This document shows positions 6,815 through 14,119 of a DNA stretch of 20,782 bases, piece by piece (within the stretch, counting starts at the first letter, position 1; each line of letters starts with the position of its first letter). Origin of the DNA: a virus; IMG/VR virus record IMGVR_UViG_3300018038_000059, positions 1-20,782 of that record. One strand, written 5' to 3'. The notes under the pieces were generated by a model that was not told the DNA's origin, ran no database searches, and saw only the letters and a program-made list of their open reading frames with translations. Position numbers and translations under genes: made by a program.

Positions 6815-8431
6815 TTACTGATTCATTGTATCTAGTAAATCTTTATCTACAATACCAGACTGTGCTTTATCTGCAAGATCCCTAGCTTGCTGTGCTTTCT
6901 TTTTCAAATCTAAAACAGCAGGATCATCAGTAGCTTTTGGTGAAGCACTTGCACTACCTTTCATCAGCTCAGTAGCTTGCTTTTCATAAGCAATAGCAGC
7001 ATCAGAATTAATCTTAGAAGCAAGCTGCAATTGTTTTTGCCCGTTACCATTAATCACAGCCTCTCTATACTTCTGCATATCTGCTCTTTGTTCTTCTGCA
7101 ACTTTAATACGAGCATATTCAGGACCAGCTCTCATTTTCTCAATATCTGCTTGATTTTTCATTTGAGATTCAGCAAGCTTTTGCTGTTGCAAAAGCTGTC
7201 TATTCTGCAATTCAAGCTGTGCATTAAACTGTACCTGATCTTGTTGCATTTTCTTCTCATCAAGAGTGAGTCTCTTATTAGCAACTTCAATCTGCTTAGT
7301 CTCAGCAGGAGTAGCTTGTAAACTAGCTGCAATTCTAGCAGCAGCTTTTGTTTCATCAGTATCTAAAGGACCAACAGATTGCTGTTTTAAATACTCTGGA
7401 TTATTCTGCATCTCCTGTATCTGCCTCTGTTGAATCATCTGTTTAATAACATCATCAGGAGCTTGTTGCATTGTAAGAGTCTTTGGTTGTGGCAATTGCT
7501 GATTATTTCCTTGCTGTCCACCCTGTCCGCCCATCAGTTTTGCTTTAAGCATCTGCAATAAATTCTGCTTCTGTTGTGGATTCTGAGCTTGTGCAGGATT
7601 AGGAGCACCAGATGGAGAGCCTTGCATGTTCATACTTGGCTGCCCTGCATTGCTACCAGGCTGACCCTGGGAAGGCTGTCCACCCTGTGGACTCCCACTT
7701 CCCTGACTTTCCCCTGTCATTTGCTTAGCCCTGTCCGCAGTAGCAGCCTGCACAGCAGCTAATTCAGGACTCATTTGAGGTTGCTTCTTATTCTTATTCT
7801 GCTTCTGAGCCTCTGCATCTTTTTGTTGTTGTGTTTGGTATTTATATAAATCCATTCCTGCTTTGTGGAACTCTTTCCAATTGTCATCCACGATTTTATT
7901 AGCTGTGTCATAATCTTTATTTTCAACAGCTAGAAAGTAAAGTTTTAGCTTGTATTCCAAATCTGCTTTCTTCTTCTCAAAATCTTGTTGCTTCTTTTGA
8001 TTAGCTTGGTTTATAACATTATTAAAAAGCTGCTGAGCAACAGCACCAGTTCTTGCTTGCTTATTTGCAAAACTAGAAGGCAGATTATTTTCAGGAGTTT
8101 GAATTGCCTGACTGCCTCCAGGATTTCTAGGCATTGCTTGTGTAGCTCCAGGAATACCAGAACCTGCAACACTTGGTTTTGCTTGCCCACCAGCAAGAGC
8201 CATCGGTGTACCTTGCTTGCCTGCAATATTAGTAGGTGATGCTACAACTCCAGGAATCCCTGGAATTTGTGCTCCTGTTGCTGGTCCTCTTTGTCCTTGT
8301 TGTTGCTGCTTAGCCTGTGCAAGCTTTGCTAAAAGAGCAAGCATTTGCTGTGTTTGATCTTGTTGATTAGGAGCAGTTCCAGGAGGAAGATTAGCACCAA
8401 GACCTATAATTGGATTAGCTGGTGTTGACAT
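6815..8431 (-). CDS. Gln-rich putative internal virion/ejection protein, 538 aa
   Basis: Strongly biased composition. Residues 1-140 are Pro/Gly/Gln-rich and disordered-looking. Residues 141-210 form a charged helix with a clear core, DLEYKLKLYFLAVENKDYDT. Residues 240-320 are a second GQPSQGQPG-type linker. Residues 325-470 are again helical and Gln-rich (QLELQNRQLLQQQKLAESQM), probably coiled coil. No catalytic motif. A good AGGAG precedes the ATG. Its place between two other large low-complexity proteins, downstream of the adaptor and nozzle genes, parallels the P22 gp7/gp20/gp16 and T7 gp14/15/16 ejection sets. That analogy is by position and composition, not by visible homology. Confidence 0.6.
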   Translation of the reverse strand: MSTPANPIIGLGANLPPGTAPNQQDQTQQMLALLAKLAQAKQQQQGQRGPATGAQIPGIPGVVASPTNIAGKQGTPMALAGGQAKPSVAGSGIPGATQAMPRNPGGSQAIQTPENNLPSSFANKQARTGAVAQQLFNNVINQANQKKQQDFEKKKADLEYKLKLYFLAVENKDYDTANKIVDDNWKEFHKAGMDLYKYQTQQQKDAEAQKQNKNKKQPQMSPELAAVQAATADRAKQMTGESQGSGSPQGGQPSQGQPGSNAGQPSMNMQGSPSGAPNPAQAQNPQQKQNLLQMLKAKLMGGQGGQQGNNQQLPQPKTLTMQQAPDDVIKQMIQQRQIQEMQNNPEYLKQQSVGPLDTDETKAAARIAASLQATPAETKQIEVANKRLTLDEKKMQQDQVQFNAQLELQNRQLLQQQKLAESQMKNQADIEKMRAGPEYARIKVAEEQRADMQKYREAVINGNGQKQLQLASKINSDAAIAYEKQATELMKGSASASPKATDDPAVLDLKKKAQQARDLADKAQSGIVDKDLLDTMNQ

Positions 8432-8440
8432 TTAAATCTC

Positions 8441-10477
8441 CTATTGTGTAGGCCAAAGGAAGTTGATTAAGTTTTGAATTTCAAGATCATTAATAGACTC
8501 TCCACCTAGTATTACAGAACCATCACCATTAGCACCACCACCACCTGCTCCTAAGCTTTGCAAAAGCATCAAAGTAGCAAGTTCAGTAGCAGTACCCCCA
8601 ACTCCAGAATTAACATTTGGAATATTAGCATTTACACTTCCTACTGGCTCACTACTATTTTGATTCGGTAATACAGTAGAATTAGTTTGCATTGCATTCA
8701 TTAAATCAGCAAGACTTGTTCCAGTAGCCGGCCCTGTATTTGAAGCAACAATTGGATTCTGAGAAGAATAAACATCCTGTTGTGAATTACCTGAATTTCC
8801 TTGGCTTCCTTGGTTTGAAACAATTCCTGTACCAGCTGCTCCGCCTAAGCCTAAAAGAATTGAAAGAATGCTACCAAATCCTCCGCTACCACCTAAAGGA
8901 TTTTGTGCAGAATTTGAACCAAACAAACTAGAAACTAAACCACCAAGCCCTGCAAATGGGCTTGTACTACTACCTTGGGTATTTAAACTAAGCAATCCAG
9001 GCAATAAAGCTCCTAACAAACTAAGACCAGTTTGATTATTAACAGTAGGCGGATAGGTTTGGCTAGCACTTTGTTCATTACTTAGCAATGGATTAGTCTG
9101 TGGCAAAGTAGCATAAAATTCATTTACAAGTCTATCAATGCTATTTTGGTCCAATGTTTGTAATTGATTCCCAAGTGTATTTGCTTGATTTGTTAAAGTT
9201 GTTCCACTTGCAAGAGAATTAGCAACATTCTGAGTATTAGTACCAAGAATGCTTGTATTAGCAGAAAGCATATTCTCAACAGCTGTCTGCATAGCAGTAG
9301 TCTGTGCTTGTGTCAAAGCAGCATTCTGACCAAGAGCAGTTTGCTGATAGTAATTTGCAAGAGCATCTGCATTAATACTGCTATCAATATTCCCACTAGC
9401 AGCATTCTGTCCTTGTAACAAAGCAGCATTCTGTGCAATATTCTGTTGCTCAGAAGCAACCATAGCTTGCCAAGCAGGAGTTTGGTCAATTAAATCTCCT
9501 GTAGAAGCAAGCTGCTGCAGCCCAGATGGAACTTGAATATTATTATTCCCTTGAGCACTTTGCATTAACTGGCTCAAATAAGGAGTACCAGTAGTATTCC
9601 CTGTTTGCAAAGCCTGGTTTAAATTACTAAGCAGAGTCTCCAAAGGAGCACTCAAACTCCCAGGATACTGAGGAAGTCCTGTGCCTATTTGACTTTCCAA
9701 ATAATCATTTAAAGCATTTGTAAGATTCGGATCTTGTGTTGAAACAATACCAAAAGCATTATTCAAAGCACTTGTAATTGTAGGAGTACTTGCTCCTTGT
9801 CCTGGTGCAGTTGGAGTTCCAGAACTTCCACTTCCTCCTAAATTATATCCAAACAATGAAAGTAATTCTTCAAGTGAATTTAAATTAATCCCAGTCCCTG
9901 TACCAGCCGCATTTCCTCCAACTGAAGTTTGATTACCTAAGACTGTAGGTAAGCTGCCTTCAGAATTTGTAGGAGCACCTAAAGTAGCTCCTCCCGAAGC
10001 ATCACCACCTGGCAAAACACTAGACCCTGCAACTACTGGAGGCAGTAAAGTAGCAGGCGGAGGTGTAGTATTTGGCGGAGTATATCCAGCATTGACATTT
10101 GCAACACTATCCAAACTCCCAAAAGGATTAATAGCAGTCTCAGCACCAGAGTATTGCTGAATTAACTGATTAAACTGCTGTAATTGCTGCGGATTCAAAG
10201 CAGCAAGCATTCCATTCCAAGACTCTGGAGTATATCCTACCGTGCTACCAGAAGACCATTGATTTGAAGCAATTCCAGGAGCGCTAAAAACACCATTAGT
10301 CTCAGTAACCTGTGGAGCATTTTGCATCAAAGACATTAACTGCGCCCAGTCAGAAGTCCCAGCTTGGGCTGCTTGTCCAACAGTACCATAAGCTCCATTT
10401 TGAGTAGTAGAGGTATTGCTAAACAAAGTAGCAGGATTTGTAGAAGCCCCAAGATTTGGAAAAGCACCACTTGCCAT
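8441..10477 (-). CDS. Asn/Gly/Ser-rich putative ejection or tail protein, 678 aa
   Basis: First and largest of three consecutive low-complexity virion candidates. Residues 1-330 are Asn/Gly/Thr/Ser-rich with a Pro-rich linker (130-150). Residues 330-450 form amphipathic helices with the pattern MVASEQQNIAQNAALLQGQN followed by AASGNIDSSINADALANYYQ, a style common in phage tail or injection proteins. Residues 482-556 are Gly/Leu-rich and hydrophobic (LLGALLPGLLSL, GGLVSSLFG, GFGSILSILLGLGGAAGTG), able to enter a membrane. The tail ends hydrophilic. An excellent AGGAGG sits inside the end of the upstream mini-gene, and the start overlaps that gene's stop (TAATG). It could be the pore-forming member of the ejection complex. 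Confidence 0.65.
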   Translation of the reverse strand: MASGAFPNLGASTNPATLFSNTSTTQNGAYGTVGQAAQAGTSDWAQLMSLMQNAPQVTETNGVFSAPGIASNQWSSGSTVGYTPESWNGMLAALNPQQLQQFNQLIQQYSGAETAINPFGSLDSVANVNAGYTPPNTTPPPATLLPPVVAGSSVLPGGDASGGATLGAPTNSEGSLPTVLGNQTSVGGNAAGTGTGINLNSLEELLSLFGYNLGGSGSSGTPTAPGQGASTPTITSALNNAFGIVSTQDPNLTNALNDYLESQIGTGLPQYPGSLSAPLETLLSNLNQALQTGNTTGTPYLSQLMQSAQGNNNIQVPSGLQQLASTGDLIDQTPAWQAMVASEQQNIAQNAALLQGQNAASGNIDSSINADALANYYQQTALGQNAALTQAQTTAMQTAVENMLSANTSILGTNTQNVANSLASGTTLTNQANTLGNQLQTLDQNSIDRLVNEFYATLPQTNPLLSNEQSASQTYPPTVNNQTGLSLLGALLPGLLSLNTQGSSTSPFAGLGGLVSSLFGSNSAQNPLGGSGGFGSILSILLGLGGAAGTGIVSNQGSQGNSGNSQQDVYSSQNPIVASNTGPATGTSLADLMNAMQTNSTVLPNQNSSEPVGSVNANIPNVNSGVGGTATELATLMLLQSLGAGGGGANGDGSVILGGESINDLEIQNLINFLWPTQ

Positions 10478-10614
10478 TATATCCTCCTAAGTGGACAACC
10501 AATTAAATGTCCGTTTTTAGACTTAACTTCCCAAGGAAGACGAAAGCAATAAGGACATCTTCCTTTTCCAATTTTAGCCAAAAGCTCTTGTGCTTTTTGT
10601 AGCAAAGAACTCAT
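10477..10614 (-). CDS. Zinc-finger mini-protein, 45 aa
   Basis: A short gene filling the gap between the adaptor and first ejection gene. It starts two bases after the adaptor stop, with GGAG nine bases upstream, and its TAA overlaps the next ATG. The product has a Leu/Lys helix (LLQKAQELLAKIGKG), then C20-PY-C23, a short basic linker, H36 and C41, which could make a single C2HC zinc site. The last codons encode the AGGAGG used by the next gene. The family is not recognised; a small DNA- or virion-binding zinc protein is plausible. Confidence 0.65.
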   Translation of the reverse strand: MSSLLQKAQELLAKIGKGRCPYCFRLPWEVKSKNGHLIGCPLRRI

Positions 10615-10616
10615 AA

Positions 10617-11354
10617 CTATGATCTCCAAGCACTAATCCTTCTAATCCTTGGTCTGAGCATATTAGTCTCAGTGCTTCTCCAAGCTTCTCTTTCTCTTTT
10701 CTTCTTTCTTCCTTTAAGCAATCCAATAAGCCCTGGTTGGCTAGGATCACCATAAAGCTGGGATCTTATAGCAGCTGCACTATCATATTGCCCGAGATCA
10801 TTAAAACCTCTAAGTGCAGCTCCGTATACAATAGCCTCCAGCCAATCATTAGGAAGCAGAATTACTGTAGTATTTAAATTTCCAGCAGCATTAAAATAAT
10901 CTGTAATCGGATGTTGCTGAATGCCTCTTGCTTGTGTTTGATAAGCTTGGTCTGGTGTAGGAAAGAAAATAATATTACCCCCAAACCTACACCACTCAAT
11001 AGGAGTTGAAGGGATTGAAGTTTGAAGCTTATCAATTTCCTGATAGTGACTCGGATCAAGCTTCCTAGACTCTGTATTACTAGGATAATCAATCCACAAT
11101 GTAATATCTAACATCGTATCCAGAATCAAACCTGAGCTAAAAAAGTCGGTTTCTGGATATGTATTTGTATTTGCTGTTAGGTTGAAAGTCGGACCCAAAA
11201 CCTCAAGCTCTGCAAAGTCACTTCTAAAATCAGCATCAGAAGCAATTTCAAGCAGAGAATCTCTAATCCACTGATCTGCTAATCCAGTATCAGAAGTTCT
11301 ATTCTCTACTTTTCTAAGCACAGAAGCTTCTAAGTTTTGAATTGTTACTGACAT
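10617..11354 (-). CDS. Head-tail adaptor (connector) protein
   Basis: A 245-aa protein with the layout of the SU10/P22-gp4-type adaptor family that attaches the tail to the portal ring: an N-terminal helix bundle (VLRKVENRTSDTGLADQWIR, then LLEIASDADF), a beta-rich centre (TNTYPETDF; IEWCRFGGNIIFFPTPDQAY at about 123-142), and C-terminal helices (NDWLEAIVYGAALRGFNDLGQYD). The aromatic/PTPD signature is the strongest match. The C-terminus is very basic (RKKKRERE and RPRIRRISAWRS), which may contact DNA or the portal. A weak GGCGGA site precedes the ATG. It is separated from the nozzle gene by two small genes, unlike the usual adjacency. Confidence 0.75.
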   Translation of the reverse strand: MSVTIQNLEASVLRKVENRTSDTGLADQWIRDSLLEIASDADFRSDFAELEVLGPTFNLTANTNTYPETDFFSSGLILDTMLDITLWIDYPSNTESRKLDPSHYQEIDKLQTSIPSTPIEWCRFGGNIIFFPTPDQAYQTQARGIQQHPITDYFNAAGNLNTTVILLPNDWLEAIVYGAALRGFNDLGQYDSAAAIRSQLYGDPSQPGLIGLLKGRKKKREREAWRSTETNMLRPRIRRISAWRS

Positions 11355-11381
11355 AACTATCCGCCTTTGCTTTTTACCAAA

Positions 11382-11735
11382 TTACTCAGTATAAATAAAA
11401 GCATTCCCAGTATCTAACCTAGGAATTTGTACTCCTCCCCTAACCCAACCAATATGCCCGCTTCTTAAAGTTTTAAGATCCGCTTCTCCATGAGCTTCCC
11501 AGATTGTTTGACCTAGAGCATTTTGAACAATTAGAGTATCCAAAGCATTTAAATAATTAGCAAACTCAATCTGAGCAACTTTAATATCAACAGATCCTGT
11601 AGGAGCAATAGTAGCAGTAAAACCATTCCCTCCAATATTATCAGTAGCCTTCTTCCCCCCCAAAGGCTGATCTGGTAGAATTGATGTAGGAGCATCAGCA
11701 GAATTTATAATCCACTGTCTTGAACCAATAGTCAT
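11382..11735 (-). CDS. Small structural protein, 117 aa, function unknown
   Basis: Beta-rich protein with good AAGGAG upstream. It contains a Gly-rich middle (GGNGFTATIAPTGSVDIKVA) and a conserved-looking C-terminal half (DTLIVQNALGQTIWEAHGEA ... GHIGWVRGGVQIPRLDTGNA). No Cys, no transmembrane segment. The style, a small domain with a TD..G..IWE type strand and a final LDTGxAFIY, is common among minor phage tail or decoration proteins. It sits between a tail-like protein and the adaptor, so a minor tail or neck part is likely, but I cannot name the family. Confidence 0.7.
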   Translation of the reverse strand: MTIGSRQWIINSADAPTSILPDQPLGGKKATDNIGGNGFTATIAPTGSVDIKVAQIEFANYLNALDTLIVQNALGQTIWEAHGEADLKTLRSGHIGWVRGGVQIPRLDTGNAFIYTE

Positions 11736-11744
11736 AAGCTCTCC

Positions 11745-12113
11745 TTAGAAAACAAAAATAACAAAAGCCACGCCACTTGTGGCAGTTACTTTAATCTGTG
11801 TTGATGTGTAAGCTGCACTTCTCCAAACATCCCCTGTTGCTCTTTTATCCACAACAAACCAACCAGTAGGTATTCTCATTAACTGATGCACTAAAGTTTG
11901 CTGTGAACCAGTTCCTGTAAAAGATATAAACTGACCATTTATATTACCTTGACTCGGCGCACCGCTTGTATTTGCACCGCCTAAGCTAATATTACTATTA
12001 AAAGCTTGTGCAAGTAATCTCCAGTTTTCTCTAATCTTATTAATAACAAATTTAATATTAGGATCTTTAACATCAGCAGTTTTAATACCTACAAGATCAA
12101 CAGGAATATTCAT
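11745..12113 (-). CDS. Small tail-associated protein, 122 aa
   Basis: An N-terminal helical half (VNKIRENWRLLAQAFN region) is followed by a beta half in which INGQFISFTGTGSQQTLVHQ leads into LMRIPTGWFVVDKRATGDVW and STQIKVTATSGVAFVIFVF. This second half resembles a domain frequent in phage tail hub/fibre-associated proteins (VAHxLxRxPxGFxVxxxD...TxTxIxLxxxxAxxxFxVF). The ATG lies two bases after the stop of the nozzle gene and has no visible ribosome binding site, so reinitiation after the nozzle gene is expected. A minor tail part is the likely role. Confidence 0.65.
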   Translation of the reverse strand: MNIPVDLVGIKTADVKDPNIKFVINKIRENWRLLAQAFNSNISLGGANTSGAPSQGNINGQFISFTGTGSQQTLVHQLMRIPTGWFVVDKRATGDVWRSAAYTSTQIKVTATSGVAFVIFVF

Positions 12114-12115
12114 GA

Positions 12116-13864
12116 TTAAGTACCAAAGTTTGGATTTTTATATTCACTATTAAGTTCATAGATAAAAGCAATTTCATAAATCTTAATAATATTACTATTC
12201 CCATCTACATTAAAAGTAATAGTATACTGAAATTGCAGCCCAGAAAATCCAGCAGTAGAACCTGATGTTGAACTGCCATTAATATTAGGCCCTTCTATTG
12301 GAATTACAGTTTCACATATTTGGCTAGTATTAAAGGTCCCATTAGGCTCAGATAAAATAAGATTTACAGTTTCAGCAGTTTCTCCTCTTTCATTTGTCAA
12401 AGAAAAACCAAGATTAACATTACCAAGCTCTCCCGAAGTAACCCAGTCATTATAACCATAAGTAATTCTGATTCTATCAATTCTCTTATTGTGTTTTCTA
12501 TCTTGAAATACTAAGTTTCCTGAAACATAAGCAGGAGATTCACATTCTGTTGAAGGTAAAGAAGTTCCAGCTCCTGTTCCTAGTTGCCCAATTAAACCAT
12601 TAATATCACCAACTAACAAACCATCAGGATAAGAAAATGCAGTAGGTACTATCTCACCCATAATAACAGGATAAAAAACAGTAGGAGTACCGCTTGCGGA
12701 AAAATCAGGAAAACTATACTTTGTCCAATTTTGCTCATAAAAATTAAAACACCAAGCGTTAAACTTAAGGTTAGAATCTCCACAAAATAACCAATATGCT
12801 TTGTAAGCTTGGCCAAGAGCTAAGTTACTTGTAATAAAGCCAAATATAATAGACCCTGCTAAACTACTTAAACCAGAAGTTAAATCAGCATAAATAGCAT
12901 CTCTAGCCCCTATTCTACTCCTTCCATCACTACTTGGAAAATCACCAATAGGAGTAAAAATGCTACCATTAAAATCCCAAATATTCTCATCTCCTACATA
13001 AACCATTTCCTCTTCACCATAAACAGCAAGTGATTTAGGAAATCTAGTACCCTTTCCTTTGTCTCCAAAAGCATCATAGCTAAAAGGAGCTAAGCCATTT
13101 CCTGTAGGAGACATTTGTGTATAACCACCATGGCGAAGAATATAGATATTGCCATATATCTTCCCCATACCCATTATTGGCCCAAGACTATCTGCAAGAT
13201 TTGTCGCTGTAGTCCCTGGAATTGAAGTACCAGTCCCCCAAGAAGTAGGATCACCTGGTAATGAAGTCATTACCATTTGTGGAAAAGGACCACCAGAGAT
13301 TCCTGCTCCAGTAGCACTTGATACATTTGCTGCTATGCAATAGCTATTAAGCTCCTGTAAGTAAAAAGCACTTGGCGCTGTAGCACTTGCAGGCTGATAA
13401 TCATGTCCAGTATTTCCATCCCAAGTCCAAATAACATCAGCACCTTGACAAAAACAAAGTAGTCCATTTACTACAGTCCAAGAAAGTAAATTACCAGAGT
13501 TAGTAATACTTCCTGTAGAAGGAGTTAATGCAGTCCAGGCTATGGGATTTAATGAAGAAGCATAATACAATTTACCACCTTGAATAACATTTTCATGCTG
13601 ACCACCAATAGCATCAAACCAAGCAGCTATCATTTGTAAATAAGAGTTAGAACCCAAAGTAGCTCCAGTAGCAGCTACTTGTGTCAAAGCAGGTCTTGTT
13701 GTTAAACCTGCTTTATTAAACAGTATATTTCTAACATCATAAAATCCACTTTGTTCAGCCAAATCAGGAGCTACTTGAGATAATATTCCACCAAAAGGTC
13801 CTCTTATAACAAGTTCAGGACTCTCATCTTCAAGCCTTGTAAGCTGTGCTTGTCTGTTTGGCAT
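12116..13864 (-). CDS. Tail nozzle / P22 gp10-like tail protein
   Basis: A 582-aa, almost entirely beta protein. The N-terminus, IRGPFGGILSQVAPDLAEQS followed by GFYDVRNILFNKAGLTTRPA, is typical of podoviral nozzle/stabilisation proteins (gp10 of P22, tail tube B types), which open with a 'variable, then trace each segment back to raw coordinates' fold of propeller blades. Repeated blade-like units follow (NGLLCFCQGADVIWTWDGNT, MGKIYGNIYILRHGGYTQMS, EEMVYVGDENIWDFNGSIFT). The C-terminal third is a beta sandwich. Length fits gp10-like proteins. No ribosome binding site is visible; the ATG follows the 82-aa gene stop by six bases, again suggesting coupling. It would extend the tail below the adaptor. 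Confidence 0.7.
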   Translation of the reverse strand: MPNRQAQLTRLEDESPELVIRGPFGGILSQVAPDLAEQSGFYDVRNILFNKAGLTTRPALTQVAATGATLGSNSYLQMIAAWFDAIGGQHENVIQGGKLYYASSLNPIAWTALTPSTGSITNSGNLLSWTVVNGLLCFCQGADVIWTWDGNTGHDYQPASATAPSAFYLQELNSYCIAANVSSATGAGISGGPFPQMVMTSLPGDPTSWGTGTSIPGTTATNLADSLGPIMGMGKIYGNIYILRHGGYTQMSPTGNGLAPFSYDAFGDKGKGTRFPKSLAVYGEEEMVYVGDENIWDFNGSIFTPIGDFPSSDGRSRIGARDAIYADLTSGLSSLAGSIIFGFITSNLALGQAYKAYWLFCGDSNLKFNAWCFNFYEQNWTKYSFPDFSASGTPTVFYPVIMGEIVPTAFSYPDGLLVGDINGLIGQLGTGAGTSLPSTECESPAYVSGNLVFQDRKHNKRIDRIRITYGYNDWVTSGELGNVNLGFSLTNERGETAETVNLILSEPNGTFNTSQICETVIPIEGPNINGSSTSGSTAGFSGLQFQYTITFNVDGNSNIIKIYEIAFIYELNSEYKNPNFGT

Positions 13865-13870
13865 AAAAAG

Positions 13871-14119
13871 TTAATTCAAATACTCAGCTTCTGCTTTCTT
13901 CCAAGCCTCAATAAATTGTTTCTTATCATTTTCTGTAGCTTCACGAAGACCAGGTAAAATCATATGATCTAAAAAATCTTCGGCTTTAGGCATAGGTTTA
14001 TTATTCAATATAGCATCTTCTCTAACCTGAGCATAAAAATCTCTCAAATTCATCTCAGTAATAGGCTCTGCCGGGTTTTGATTTAAAACCTCTTCCAATC
14101 TTTCTTTTGTAAATTCCAT
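13871..14119 (-). CDS. Small hypothetical protein, 82 aa
   Basis: Acidic, helical protein: KERLEEVLNQNPAEPITEMN at the start, LRDFYAQVREDAI in the middle, and DKKQFIEAWKKAEAEYL at the end. No Cys, no membrane segment, no recognised family. Its ATG overlaps the stop of the PurD-like gene (TAATG), with AAGGAG 12 bases upstream, so its synthesis is coupled to that enzyme. It also immediately precedes the nozzle gene. It could be an accessory subunit of the enzyme, a chaperone for the nozzle protein, or a minor tail part; the sequence does not decide. Confidence 0.7.
   Translation of the reverse strand: MEFTKERLEEVLNQNPAEPITEMNLRDFYAQVREDAILNNKPMPKAEDFLDHMILPGLREATENDKKQFIEAWKKAEAEYLN

Noticed and set aside
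7159-7356. Leu/Ser-rich minus-strand ORFs inside the Gln-rich 538-aa gene
   Set aside because: Frame-shifted reading of CAG/CAA and Leu codon runs; composition only, with no start signals.
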